Shown: positions 25,953 through 35,120, numbered from the stretch's first letter. The stretch: 52,615 nucleotides of DNA from Bryobacterales bacterium (GCA_003166865.1 PMUP01000072.1:49762-102376); one strand, 5' to 3'. Program-made: numbers and translations. Notes: generated from the letters alone by a model not told the origin.

Positions 25953-26156
25953 TTACTTCTTGAAATGCTCGTGATTCGGCGCGTGATGGGCCGAGATCGC
26001 TAGCGTAAATCGCGGATGTTCGCCGCAATGCCTGCACGGCGGGAAGGATTCGCCTTTCACCATGGTCACTTGGTGCTTGTCCTGGTGGACGCCATCATGC
26101 ACGACGTCGTAGATTCCGGATCTGGGGCAAAGGTCGCCTGGTTTGAATTGGTCCAT
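25953..26156 (-). CDS. YjzC-like small protein with a CxxC motif
   Basis: A 67-residue protein. The opening FKPGDLCPRSGIYDVVHD matches the YjzC-type pattern (PGD..P.SG.Y), and CRHCGEHPRF near residue 41 could bind a metal such as zinc together with the nearby His-rich end (HHAPNHEH). The function of this family is unknown. It is 3 bases downstream of the MFS transporter gene on the same strand and likely co-transcribed with it, and lies tail-to-tail with the small membrane-protein gene. Confidence 0.6.
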   Translation of the reverse strand: MDQFKPGDLCPRSGIYDVVHDGVHQDKHQVTMVKGESFPPCRHCGEHPRFTLAISAHHAPNHEHFKK

Positions 26157-26159
26157 ATT

Positions 26160-27458
26160 CTAGGCTCGGGCCGGCCGCAAAGCGCCGTGGGCCGCGGGTG
26201 CTTCGTCCGCTACTTTTCGCTGCGGCGGCGTCGCGAGCAGCAGCAATAACGACCCCGCGAAGCACAACCCGGCGATGGAATAAAATACCGGCGTATAGCT
26301 TCCGTATCTATCGAACACGTAGCCGGCCACGAACGGAGCCACCGATCCGATGGTGGTCTGAATCGCGAGCCACAGTCCGATCACCGCGGGATAGGCTTTC
26401 AGTCCGAAGTAATTCATGGGCGCGCCCATCATGGAAACCAGCGTCGCACCCCATCCAAATCCGAGCAGGATCGGGAATGGATAAAGATCGGCGGCGCTGG
26501 TCGCATGCACTACCAGAACCGTTCCCAATCCGAACGCCGCCATCGCGAAGGCCCATATGTAGCGCGGCTCAATGCGGTCGCCAAAACTCGCGAGCAGCTT
26601 ACCAATCAGCGTCGAGATCGCGAGAATCGACATGGCCATCGCGGCCTCCGCCGGTGAATGGCCCAGGTCTTTCAAATGCACCACGCCGTGCCCTTGAATC
26701 AGCGAAAAGCCGCAGCTAATTCCGATAGACGACAGCAGCATCAGGATAAACGCGCGCGAGAAGATCGCTTCTTTGAAGGTCCACGCTTCGGTGGTCACGA
26801 ATACGCCTCTGGGGCGCGTCTTTCCGGGAGCCAGCGGGGCCTCGGCACCGCCATCGGGCAACTGGCCCATGTCGGCGGGCTTCTCTTTCACCATGAAAAT
26901 CACCAGAGCCGCTCCGATGGCTCCGAGCACCAGAAAGATCCACCATCCGTTGCGCCAGTTTCCGTGCGAGCTCGCGATCACTCGATTCAGCACCGGAGGC
27001 AGAATGAATCCGCCAATTCCGCCGCCACTGTACATAAGCGACAGCGCGAGCGCTCGTTTGCGGATAAACCATTGCGCGATTCCTTGTTGCTCGGCGATGG
27101 CTCCGCCCGCGCAGGATCCGAACCCGATCAATATCCCGAACGAGATCACCGCTTGCCAGCCGGTGTGAACAAACAGCGCCATCGAGAGCGCGCCCAGCAT
27201 CGCCGAACAACTTCCGATCAGGAGCGTCATTCGCACGCCGATGCGATTGACGATGGCCGCCACAGCCGGGCCGGGCAGCCCGACCATCAGCATGTAGAGC
27301 GAAAAAGCCAAACCGAGCATGGTGCGATCGAGATGCAGGTCCTTGGCCATGTAGGCATTGATGACGCTCTGTCCGTAGGTCGGAAATCCAAGATTGACGA
27401 GATAAATGAACCAGAACGCCGCGAGCAGCTTCCAGCCGTAGAACGCCGGTTTTTTCAT
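26160..27458 (-). CDS. MFS transporter (OFA/MCT-like)
   Basis: A 432-residue major facilitator superfamily permease with about twelve hydrophobic helices. The start (MKKPAFYGWKLL, then a long first helix) and motifs such as GFPTYGQSVINAYM near helix 1 fit the oxalate/formate antiporter and monocarboxylate transporter group, which moves organic acids. It is divergent from the aldehyde dehydrogenase/LigW-like pair across a 40-base gap, and convergent with the dioxygenase operon. Uptake of an aromatic acid or lignin-derived dimer is therefore a reasonable but unproven role. AAGGA lies just before the ATG. Confidence 0.85.
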   Translation of the reverse strand: MKKPAFYGWKLLAAFWFIYLVNLGFPTYGQSVINAYMAKDLHLDRTMLGLAFSLYMLMVGLPGPAVAAIVNRIGVRMTLLIGSCSAMLGALSMALFVHTGWQAVISFGILIGFGSCAGGAIAEQQGIAQWFIRKRALALSLMYSGGGIGGFILPPVLNRVIASSHGNWRNGWWIFLVLGAIGAALVIFMVKEKPADMGQLPDGGAEAPLAPGKTRPRGVFVTTEAWTFKEAIFSRAFILMLLSSIGISCGFSLIQGHGVVHLKDLGHSPAEAAMAMSILAISTLIGKLLASFGDRIEPRYIWAFAMAAFGLGTVLVVHATSAADLYPFPILLGFGWGATLVSMMGAPMNYFGLKAYPAVIGLWLAIQTTIGSVAPFVAGYVFDRYGSYTPVFYSIAGLCFAGSLLLLLATPPQRKVADEAPAAHGALRPARA

Positions 27459-27478
27459 AGTCCTTAGTGCTTATACCA

Positions 27479-27484
27479 TATAAT
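27479..27484 (+). promoter_or_regulatory. Candidate -10 element for the aldehyde dehydrogenase/ligW operon
   Basis: Perfect TATAAT only 14 bases before the ATG at 27499, so the leader would be about 8 bases and no ribosome-binding site is seen. On the minus strand an extended -10 (TGGTATAAG, 27470-27478) directly abuts it and could serve the MFS gene, giving back-to-back promoters in the 40-base gap. Confidence 0.4.
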
Positions 27485-27498
27485 GAGCAAGCGATAAA

Positions 27499-28947
27499 AT
27501 GTCCCACGACTATCCACATCTGAAACTTCTCATCGGCGGCGAATGGACGCCCCCGCACGGCCAGAGTGACGGCCGGGAGCACGAACCGGTCATGAATCCG
27601 GCCTCGGGCGTTTGTCTCGGCGTGCTGCCCCACGCATCCAAGGCCGATCTGGATCGCGCGCTGGACGCCGCCGAGAAAGCTTTTCCCGTTTGGCGCGGCA
27701 TGTCGCCGCAGGATCGCGGCAAGATTTTGAAGCGCGCGGCGGATCTGATGCATGAACGCGCCGAGCATATCGCGCGCATCGCGACCATCGAAGAAGGCAA
27801 GACCATTCACGAAGCGCGGATGGAGACACATATCTCAGCCGATACTCTGGAATGGTACGCCGAAGAAGGTCGAAGGGCTTATGGACGCGTGCTGCCGCAA
27901 CGAACACCGGGCGTGCGGATGACCGTCATGAGAGAGCCGGTCGGCCCCGTGGCCGCGTTCGCACCGTGGAATTTTCCGGTCGGCAATCCGTGCCGCAAGC
28001 TGGGAGCTGCACTGGCTGCCGGCTGCCCGTGCATCATGAAACCGGCCGAGCAAACGCCGGCATCGGCGCTCGAAGTGGCGCGCGCTCTCATGGATGCCGG
28101 ACTGCCGAAAGGCGTGATGTCGATCGTCTTCGGCGTGCCTTCGCAAGTGTCCACCCATCTTCTGGCATCGCCGGTGATTCGCAAGGTCTCGTTCACCGGG
28201 TCGACGCGAATCGGAAAGCAGCTCATGAAGCTCGCGGCCGATGGAATGAAGCGCACCACCATGGAGCTGGGTGGACACGCGCCCGTAATCGTGTTCGACG
28301 ACGTCGACGTGGAGCATGTGCTCGATCTATCGGCTGCAGCCAAATTCCGCAACGCCGGCCAAGTGTGCGTTTCGCCGACGCGCTATTACGTTCACGAGAA
28401 AATTTACAAGCAGTTCGTCGACGGATTCGCGGCGCGCGCCCGCGACTGGCCGGTCGGCGACGGCCTCATCGAAGCCAATAAAATGGGGCCGCTCGCGCAC
28501 TCCCTGCGCTTGAACGCGATGGAGGAGCTGCTCACCGACGCGCGGAAACACGGTGCGCATTTCGATGCCGGCGGCTCGCGCATCCCCGGTCCCGGCTACT
28601 TCTGGGAACCAACGGTGCTGTCGGAGGCGCCGAATGAAGCGCGCATCATGAACGAGGAGCCGTTCGGACCCGTCGCGATTATAAACCCCTTCTCGGATTT
28701 CGACGCCGTTATCAAACAGGCCAACCGGCTGCCCTACGGCCTGGCCGCCTACGCCTTTACGCGCTCCAACCGAACCGTGAACCTTCTTGGAGAGCAGATC
28801 GAAGCCGGCATGATCGGGATCAACAGCTATCTCATCTCGGTGCGTGACTCCCCGTTCGGCGGCGTCAAGGAAAGCGGGCACGGCAGCGAAGAAGGCATGG
28901 AAGGCTTGGAAGCGTGTCTGGTGACCAAGTTCGTCACCGAATCGTGA
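27499..28947 (+). CDS. NAD(P)-dependent aldehyde dehydrogenase
   Basis: A 482-residue aldehyde dehydrogenase superfamily member. All catalytic residues are present: Asn158 (PWNFP), Glu256 (MELGGHAPV), and Cys290 (NAGQVCVSPTR). The coenzyme motif FTGSTRIG is at 232-239. Sequence features resemble the succinate-semialdehyde dehydrogenase group, which also contains aromatic aldehyde dehydrogenases. It is joined to the LigW-like gene by a TGATG overlap, and it lies beside a lignostilbene dioxygenase that releases aromatic aldehydes. Oxidation of vanillin or a 5-formyl-type product is the most sensible hypothesis, but substrate choice cannot be read from motifs. Confidence 0.9.
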   Translation: MSHDYPHLKLLIGGEWTPPHGQSDGREHEPVMNPASGVCLGVLPHASKADLDRALDAAEKAFPVWRGMSPQDRGKILKRAADLMHERAEHIARIATIEEGKTIHEARMETHISADTLEWYAEEGRRAYGRVLPQRTPGVRMTVMREPVGPVAAFAPWNFPVGNPCRKLGAALAAGCPCIMKPAEQTPASALEVARALMDAGLPKGVMSIVFGVPSQVSTHLLASPVIRKVSFTGSTRIGKQLMKLAADGMKRTTMELGGHAPVIVFDDVDVEHVLDLSAAAKFRNAGQVCVSPTRYYVHEKIYKQFVDGFAARARDWPVGDGLIEANKMGPLAHSLRLNAMEELLTDARKHGAHFDAGGSRIPGPGYFWEPTVLSEAPNEARIMNEEPFGPVAIINPFSDFDAVIKQANRLPYGLAAYAFTRSNRTVNLLGEQIEAGMIGINSYLISVRDSPFGGVKESGHGSEEGMEGLEACLVTKFVTES

Positions 28948-29978
28948 TGCCCACTCAACCCAACTACCTGCGCATCGCCACCGAGGAAGCCTTCGCTCCG
29001 CCGGAGTTGATCGCGCGCTATCGAAAGCTGCTCAACGACGGTTACGACGATCCCGGATTTCGCAGTCTCTGGGGATTTTATTCGGGATCGAGCCCGCGCG
29101 CCACCGCGCTCGCTGAGCGAATTCAAGACCTCGGCGAACGGCGGCTGCGGGATATGGATGACAGCGGCATCGCGATGCAGATCCTTTCGCTCACCGCTCC
29201 TGGCGTCCAGGTTTTCGATGCACCCGAAGCCACCGCGCTGGCGCGATCCTTCAACGATCAACTCTCTGAAGCTATTCTAAAGCGTCCCGACCGATTCTCC
29301 GGCCTCGCCGCCATCGCGCCACAGGATCCGACCGGCGCTGCCAAGGAACTCGAGCGCGGCGTTCGCCAGCTCGGCCTCAAGGGCGCGATCATCAACAGCC
29401 ACACCCGTGGCGAGTATCTGGATGATTCCAAGTTCTGGCCCATTTTCGAAGCCGCCGAGCACCTCAACGTCCCGGTCTACATCCATCCCACCACGCCGCC
29501 GAAGTCCATGATCGGTCCGTTCATCGAGCGCGGCCTGGATGGCGCGATTTTCGGTTTCGCCGTCGAAACCGGCCTGCACTTGCTGCGCGTGATCGTCAGC
29601 GGCGTCTTCGATCGGTTCCCCAAGCTCCGCATCGTGGTGGGGCATCTGGGTGAGGGCCTACCCTACTGGCTCTTCCGCATCGATTTCATGCATCGCGCCA
29701 TGGTGAAGGCCAATCGTTACGCTTCGGTGCAGAAGCTGCAGAAGCAGCCGAGCGACTACATCAAGGAAAACGTCTACGTCACCACCAGCGGCATGGCCTG
29801 GGAGCCTCCCATTCTGTACGCGCAATCGGTGCTCGGAGTCGACCGCGTGCTCTATGCGATGGACTACCCGTATCAGTTTGTTCCCGAAGAAGTGCAGGTC
29901 ACCGACAACCTGCCCATCAGCGACGCCGACAAAGAGAAGCTGTATCAAACCAACGCCGAACAGGTTTTTTCGCTCTAG
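28947..29978 (+). CDS. ligW: LigW-like 5-carboxyvanillate decarboxylase (amidohydrolase family)
   Basis: A 343-residue member of the ACMSD/amidohydrolase-2 family. The ATG at 28947 overlaps the aldehyde dehydrogenase stop codon. Metal ligands are Glu13 (TEEAF), His180 (YIHPTT) and Asp306 (MDYPYQ), with His233 (VGHLGEG) also conserved; these match the manganese site of the decarboxylases. As recalled, characterised LigW shares YLRIATEEAF, SLWGFY, NSHT.G.YLD, FGF.VETG.HLLR and YAMDYPYQ, nearly all of which occur here in order. LigW removes the carboxyl group from 5-carboxyvanillate to give vanillate in biphenyl and phenylcoumaran lignin-dimer pathways. Gamma-resorcylate decarboxylase is the main alternative. 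The stop shares CTAG with the convergent peptidase gene. Confidence 0.82.
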   Translation: MPTQPNYLRIATEEAFAPPELIARYRKLLNDGYDDPGFRSLWGFYSGSSPRATALAERIQDLGERRLRDMDDSGIAMQILSLTAPGVQVFDAPEATALARSFNDQLSEAILKRPDRFSGLAAIAPQDPTGAAKELERGVRQLGLKGAIINSHTRGEYLDDSKFWPIFEAAEHLNVPVYIHPTTPPKSMIGPFIERGLDGAIFGFAVETGLHLLRVIVSGVFDRFPKLRIVVGHLGEGLPYWLFRIDFMHRAMVKANRYASVQKLQKQPSDYIKENVYVTTSGMAWEPPILYAQSVLGVDRVLYAMDYPYQFVPEEVQVTDNLPISDADKEKLYQTNAEQVFSL

Positions 29979-32032
29979 TTTCCGAGCATTTCGTCTAGTA
30001 ATTTCTGCGCGCCATATAGCTTACGGAGCGCTTCAGTCATGGCGCCGGTGTGCACTGCGACGGTGCGGTTGGTCTCGATATCGTAAACGTAATCGCCCAC
30101 CAGGGATTCAATATTGCCGTCGAAAACTAAGCCCACGATCTCGCCGTCACGGTTGATCACGGGCGATCCGGAATTGCCGCCGATGATGTCGTTGGTGGTG
30201 ACGAAATTGAGCGGCGTCGATAAATCGAGCTTGGCCCGTCCCTCGAGATACCTCGACGACAACCAGAACGGACCTTGAAAATCGAAACTGTTCGCGCGAT
30301 CGTAGAGACCGTAAAAGGTGGTCTTGGCAGGCGCCTTGGTGCCGTTCATCGGGTAGCCCTTCACTTGGCCGTAGGAAAGCCGCAAGGTAAAGGTCGCGTC
30401 GGGATAGGTGCTTCGGCCATAGACGGCGAAGCGCGCTTTGCCCAGAGCTTCACCGGCACGCTGGTCCACGCTCTGGACATTGTCCTCCATCCATTTGACG
30501 AACTCGCGGCGCATCGGGTCGAGCTTGCGCGCGAGCACGATCTCCGGATCGGTGGACGCATCGACGGCCGACTGGCCACCTTCGATGAGCTGCTTCCTTA
30601 CAGCGGGATCGTCGAGATGTGTGCCGCTCACCAGGGCCATGGCCGCTTCCCGCGGGCTCTTTCCGCCGAGTATGGTTTTGATGAACGGATCGGCCGGACC
30701 GACCTCTTGCAAGTCCAGCTCAAGCGCGCCGGCGATTTGGGCGATCTCCATGTCGCGATAGACCGGCGCGGGAGAGAACAGTTCGAAACGCAGGGAGTCG
30801 AGCTGCGCGTCGTGATACCCGGGTAAGCGCTGGCCGTCCGGTTTCTTGATTTCAGCAACGTACTCGACGACGGTTTCGGCGAGCCGGGAGAGTTGCGAAT
30901 CGGTGCTGTGAAAGTATCGTTCCTTGACCCGCGACGCCTGTTTCTTTTCAACCGCGGCGATTTCGTCCCAGGCGCTGCCGTACGCCGCCTTCCACTGCGG
31001 ATTGGCCATGACAGCGGCCTTGAACTTCTCCTCATCGGCGCGCTTGGTATCCATGACGTGCTTGTCGTTGAGGCCCTGGTAGTCGCCGCCAAGAGCTTTG
31101 ACGGAATTTTCCAGCTCCAGGATCTCGGTGGTCGACTGGCGGGCATGTTCCGGACTAGACGCCGAGTATTTCCTCTCCACGGCCAGCCGCGAACCGAGCA
31201 TCTTGAGAAGATTCGGAAGTATCGCGTCGCGTTCCGTCTCCAGCTCCGCCACGGTGTCGTTGCGCTGCGTGGATCCGGGATTGCCGGAGACGAACACCAG
31301 CTCTTCATCGGCCGCGCCCTTGGGGTTCCACTTCAGATAATTTGGGGTGTCGATGGGTTTGCCATTTTCATAAACACGGAAGAGCGCCATGTCGAGGTCG
31401 TAGCGAGGATAGGTGAAGTTGTCGGGGTCGCCGCCGAAGAAAGCCGCCTGCTCCTCGGGCGCGAAAACGATGCGTACGTCGGTGTATTTCTTGTAACGAT
31501 ACAGCCAGTACTCCCCGCCCTGGTAGAGTGTGACGACATCGGACCGGAGGCCGGTTTTCTGCTGGCTCTCCTTTTCAATTTCGGCAATCGCTTTGCGGCG
31601 CAGCGCAAATTCGTCGTCGCTGTTCTTTGCGCCCTTGACGGCGGCCTGAATGCGGTCCGTCATGTCCTCGGTGGAAATGAGGACGTCCACTTCGAGGTCC
31701 GGCGATTTGATTTCCTGATCGGGCGTTGCGGCGTAGAAGCCGTTCTTAATGTAGTCATGCTCGGAAGTCGAGTTCTTTTGCAACTGGCCGCGCGCCACGT
31801 GATGATTGGTCAGCAGCAGTCCATGCGGGCTGACAAACGACCCGGAGCCGCCGTCATTCAATCGGGCGGAGGCGAGACGCACGTGGTCGAGCCACGGTTG
31901 AGTGAGCGTGAAGTGATATTTCTCCTGGATTAATTTGATGGGAGGATGGTCGAAAGTCCACATGCCTTCGTCGGCGGACACGGCGGCGGCGAACAGGGCG
32001 CCGCAAATCAGGAGGTTAGTCAGGATGCGCAT
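29975..32032 (-). CDS. S46 family dipeptidyl-peptidase, DPP7-like
   Basis: A 685-residue exported serine peptidase that removes dipeptides from peptide N-termini. A signal peptide (about residues 1-20, ending VSADE) directs it to the periplasm. Catalytic residues: His in TNHHVA (77/78), Asp214 in the YDLDMALFRV block, and Ser623 in GGNSGSPV. The following FDGN carries Gly639; in this family a Gly at that position marks the DPP7 type (broad, hydrophobic P1), while Arg marks DPP11 (acidic P1). Members supply peptides for amino-acid use. Stop codon overlaps the ligW-like gene by 4 bases; the genes are convergent and otherwise unrelated. Confidence 0.92.
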   Translation of the reverse strand: MRILTNLLICGALFAAAVSADEGMWTFDHPPIKLIQEKYHFTLTQPWLDHVRLASARLNDGGSGSFVSPHGLLLTNHHVARGQLQKNSTSEHDYIKNGFYAATPDQEIKSPDLEVDVLISTEDMTDRIQAAVKGAKNSDDEFALRRKAIAEIEKESQQKTGLRSDVVTLYQGGEYWLYRYKKYTDVRIVFAPEEQAAFFGGDPDNFTYPRYDLDMALFRVYENGKPIDTPNYLKWNPKGAADEELVFVSGNPGSTQRNDTVAELETERDAILPNLLKMLGSRLAVERKYSASSPEHARQSTTEILELENSVKALGGDYQGLNDKHVMDTKRADEEKFKAAVMANPQWKAAYGSAWDEIAAVEKKQASRVKERYFHSTDSQLSRLAETVVEYVAEIKKPDGQRLPGYHDAQLDSLRFELFSPAPVYRDMEIAQIAGALELDLQEVGPADPFIKTILGGKSPREAAMALVSGTHLDDPAVRKQLIEGGQSAVDASTDPEIVLARKLDPMRREFVKWMEDNVQSVDQRAGEALGKARFAVYGRSTYPDATFTLRLSYGQVKGYPMNGTKAPAKTTFYGLYDRANSFDFQGPFWLSSRYLEGRAKLDLSTPLNFVTTNDIIGGNSGSPVINRDGEIVGLVFDGNIESLVGDYVYDIETNRTVAVHTGAMTEALRKLYGAQKLLDEMLGN

Positions 32033-32107
32033 AGGTGCTTCGATTTCATTGAATCACAATGCTAGGACGAATTGAACGATATAATGTTGCGAAGGTATTC
32101 TAGGCAC

Positions 32108-32518
32108 ATGCCAACTCGTTTCCTAGCCGCTGTTACTGCCGCTGGCTTCGGCCTGCTTTTTCCGGTGGTTCCCGCGTTGGCGCATCACTCCTTTGGGGCC
32201 GAATACGACGAGAGTAAACCAGTCACCATCACTGGCGTTGTCACCAAAGTTGACTGGGAGAATCCTCACATGCATTTCTACATTGACGTGAAGGACGACG
32301 GCGGCAACGCGGTCCATTGGAAGTTCGAAGGCTTTCCGCCCAACATGCTCATCCGGCAAGGCTGGAGGCGCGACATCACGATGAAACTGGGCGATACGGT
32401 AACGGTGTTCGGGTGGCGCGCCCGCGACGGATCGAACTTTGCGCATTCGCGCGAAGTGACTTGGTCAGACGGCAAGAAACTGACTTCGGGTCCTCCGGCG
32501 AACACCGGGGGGAATTAG
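32108..32518 (+). CDS. DUF6152 family secreted protein
   Basis: A 136-residue protein using ATG at 32108 (MPTRFLAAV), which begins a signal peptide ending ALA before HHSFGAEYD. The mature part shows the DUF6152 pattern (HHSF..EYD..KP, then [21 protein letters not shown], an OB-like small beta barrel). Function of the family is unknown. It is followed 4 bases later by the CocE-type hydrolase, so the pair is probably co-transcribed. A relative with the same motif order is encoded at 48335-48736. Confidence 0.82.
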   Translation: MPTRFLAAVTAAGFGLLFPVVPALAHHSFGAEYDESKPVTITGVVTKVDWENPHMHFYIDVKDDGGNAVHWKFEGFPPNMLIRQGWRRDITMKLGDTVTVFGWRARDGSNFAHSREVTWSDGKKLTSGPPANTGGN

Positions 32519-32522
32519 TCGG

Positions 32523-34493
32523 ATGCGAATGACGATGCGAATAACTAAGACGAGTGTTTCTTTGCGGGTGCTAGCGGGGTTTGCGGTATTCGTGATTCCA
32601 TACGCGCCGGCGCAGCAGCGCAACGCGCCGGACCCGCAACTGGTGGCGACGCGGAATGCGCGCGAGAAAGAACTCGAATCCATCGCCATCATCGAGCGCA
32701 AGGTGATGGTGCCGATGCGCGACGGGAAGCGCATGGCGGCCGACGTCTACCAGCCGAAAGACACGTCCAAGAAATATCCCATCATCTTTGTGCGTACGCC
32801 CTACAACTTCAATTTCTGGGATGTGCGGAATGGCGCGCCTGCCGATATGTCCGCCCAGATTGAAGCGATCAAACACGGGTACGCGTATGTGGAGATGAAC
32901 GAGCGCGGGCACTTTTTCTCCGAGGGCGCCTATGACATTCTGGGACCGCCGCTGACGGATGGCGCCGATGCCATCACGTGGATGACGTCGCAGCCGTGGT
33001 CGAACGCCAAGGCCGGTACCATCGGGTGTTCATCCACCGCGGAATGGCAACTGGGCGTGGCGGCGATGGGGACTCCGGGGTATGCGGCGATGATCCCGGA
33101 AGGATTCGGCGCGGGCGTCGGAAAAGTGGGCCCGTACTATGAACAGGGCAACTGGTATCGCGGCGGCGCGTTCCAGATGCTGTTCGCACCTTGGCTGTAC
33201 GGGGAGCAGAACCAGGTTCGGCCGATGTTTCCGCCGAATACTTCGCAGGAAGATTTGATCCGGGCGTCGAAGGAATTCGACCTGGCACAGCAACTGCCGC
33301 CGGTGGACTGGTCGAAGGCACTGGCGCACCTTCCCGAGCAGGACATTATCAAAGCGGTGGATGGGCCGCATGGAATGTTCGCGGACCGGACGGAAGTGGC
33401 CACCGGAGGCGCGATGATCAAGCGGACTCCCAACGATCCGGCCTGGTATCGCGGCGGGTTGTGGCACGAGGATCATCCGATCAATGTGCCGGGATTGTGG
33501 TTCATGTCGTGGTACGACGTTTCGGTGGGCCCGAACCTGGCGGCGTACAATTCGACGCGCAAGAATGCCCGGCCGGAAATCGGCAATCAACAATACGCTG
33601 TGATCGCGCCGACGCTGCACTGCTCCTATACGCGCGCCACCGAGGACACCGTGGTGGGCGAGCGAAGCATGGGCGACGCGCGGCTGGATTGGAACGAGCT
33701 CACGTACGGATGGTTCGATTATTTTCTGAAGGGCGAGGACAATCATATTCTCGAAAAGTGGCCGAAGGTCCGCTATTTCACCATGGGCATGAACAAGTGG
33801 CAGACCTCGGACACATGGCCCCCGCAGGGCGCGCAGCCGATGACGTTCTACCTTTCAAGCGGCGGAAAAGCGAACAGCCTGAACGGCGACGGCGTGCTGA
33901 CGACGTCGGCGGCGAGCGCTGATAATCCCGACAGCTTCATCTACGATCCCATGAACCCGGTGCCGTCCTATGGGGGCGGCGTGTGCTGCATCGGCAATGC
34001 GGTGACGGGTGGCGCGTTCGACCAGAGGAAGATGGAGGCTCGCGGCGACATTCTGGTGTACACGTCGGATGCGCTGAAAGAGGGTACGGAGGTCAGCGGT
34101 CCCATCGATGCGACGCTGTATGTTTCTTCGGATGTGAAGGACACCGACGTCACGGTGAAGGTGATCGACGTCTATCCGGACGGCACCGCTTACAACCTGG
34201 ACGAGACCATTCAGCGGCTGCGCTATCGCGAAGGATACGACAAACCGGTGGCGTGGATGGAAAAGGGCAAGGTATATAATGTCACCATTCAACCGATGAC
34301 CACCAGCAATTACTTTCCGGAAGGGCATCGGATTCGGATCGAGGTATCCAGCAGTAATTTCCCGCGCTTCGACCGGAACCTGAACACCGGCGGCAACAAT
34401 TACGACGAGGTAACTGGAATGGTGGCGCACAATTCCATCCACCACTCGAGCCAGTATCCGTCCACGCTCACGATCAGCGTGGTGAAACACTAG
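32523..34493 (+). CDS. CocE/NonD family hydrolase (X-Pro dipeptidyl-peptidase-like)
   Basis: A 656-residue exported alpha/beta-hydrolase with a signal peptide (about residues 1-31, ending APAQ). The family opening [15 protein letters not shown] and the nucleophile elbow G168-C-S170-S-T (in [14 protein letters not shown]) are visible; the elbow differs from the usual GxSYxG. The C-terminal beta-sandwich domain (about 430-656, with [13 protein letters not shown]) fits the S15/CocE architecture. Such enzymes hydrolyse acyl esters or N-terminal X-Pro peptides; substrate unknown. It is downstream of a DUF6152 gene. Confidence 0.88.
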   Translation: MRMTMRITKTSVSLRVLAGFAVFVIPYAPAQQRNAPDPQLVATRNAREKELESIAIIERKVMVPMRDGKRMAADVYQPKDTSKKYPIIFVRTPYNFNFWDVRNGAPADMSAQIEAIKHGYAYVEMNERGHFFSEGAYDILGPPLTDGADAITWMTSQPWSNAKAGTIGCSSTAEWQLGVAAMGTPGYAAMIPEGFGAGVGKVGPYYEQGNWYRGGAFQMLFAPWLYGEQNQVRPMFPPNTSQEDLIRASKEFDLAQQLPPVDWSKALAHLPEQDIIKAVDGPHGMFADRTEVATGGAMIKRTPNDPAWYRGGLWHEDHPINVPGLWFMSWYDVSVGPNLAAYNSTRKNARPEIGNQQYAVIAPTLHCSYTRATEDTVVGERSMGDARLDWNELTYGWFDYFLKGEDNHILEKWPKVRYFTMGMNKWQTSDTWPPQGAQPMTFYLSSGGKANSLNGDGVLTTSAASADNPDSFIYDPMNPVPSYGGGVCCIGNAVTGGAFDQRKMEARGDILVYTSDALKEGTEVSGPIDATLYVSSDVKDTDVTVKVIDVYPDGTAYNLDETIQRLRYREGYDKPVAWMEKGKVYNVTIQPMTTSNYFPEGHRIRIEVSSSNFPRFDRNLNTGGNNYDEVTGMVAHNSIHHSSQYPSTLTISVVKH

Positions 34494-34529
34494 CGGACCA
34501 GGCGGGGACCGCCTACTAATGCGCCCGCT

Positions 34530-35120
34530 TCAGAGGACCCGAGCGCCGGCGCGGGCGAACGCCATAGCGTCGGCCCCGTGACCGACGAAGACGGCGGTTA
34601 CGCGATTGGTTTCAAAATACGCCAAGGGCCCCTCGCCGCGAACTGAACCTTCAAAAAGTCCGCTCGGTGGACGCAGATACACCGAGTATTCGCTGCCATC
34701 CTTGGTGTAAACCAAATGCAGGAAGATCTGTTTTTTGAGGAAGCACAAGCGTGCGCGTTCCAAACGATAGCCCGTGGTCGCTAGCGCCGAGATGGCGGAG
34801 GCCGGCACACCTTGCTTCTGGGCCAGAGACTGAATGGCGTTAACGTCCGACAGCCAGCGCCGCGGCTCACCATTCACAATTTCCCGCTGATGATCCTGGG
34901 CGGCGGCGACGCAGATGGGCGGAGTTTGTGGCCTGACCAAGGTCAGGTAAGCCACGCCGCCGGCGATCACGAGCGCGATGCTGGCAGCCGCGGCAAAGGC
35001 CCAGCGCGGAAGACGTGGCCGCCGGATGCGCTCGCGAATTGAACGTTGCAGCCGCGCCGTGTCGACCTCTTCGGCTAGAATGCTTGCACGAACGCGCTGG
35101 TCCAATTCATCGTCGGTCAT
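34530..35120 (-). CDS. Transmembrane anti-sigma factor
   Basis: A 196-residue protein starting at ATG 35120 (MTDDELDQRVRAS), whose first bases overlap the sigma factor stop as ATGA. The N-terminal part is an amphipathic helical region that would bind the sigma factor; no zinc-finger cysteines are present, unlike the other anti-sigma factor in this window. One membrane segment lies at about residues 38-60 (WAFAAAASIALVIAGGVAYLTL). The remainder is periplasmic, with Cys pairs possible (ICVAAAQ, RLCFLKK). Family assignment rests on gene order and layout, so it is fairly but not fully secure. Confidence 0.78.
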   Translation of the reverse strand: MTDDELDQRVRASILAEEVDTARLQRSIRERIRRPRLPRWAFAAAASIALVIAGGVAYLTLVRPQTPPICVAAAQDHQREIVNGEPRRWLSDVNAIQSLAQKQGVPASAISALATTGYRLERARLCFLKKQIFLHLVYTKDGSEYSVYLRPPSGLFEGSVRGEGPLAYFETNRVTAVFVGHGADAMAFARAGARVL

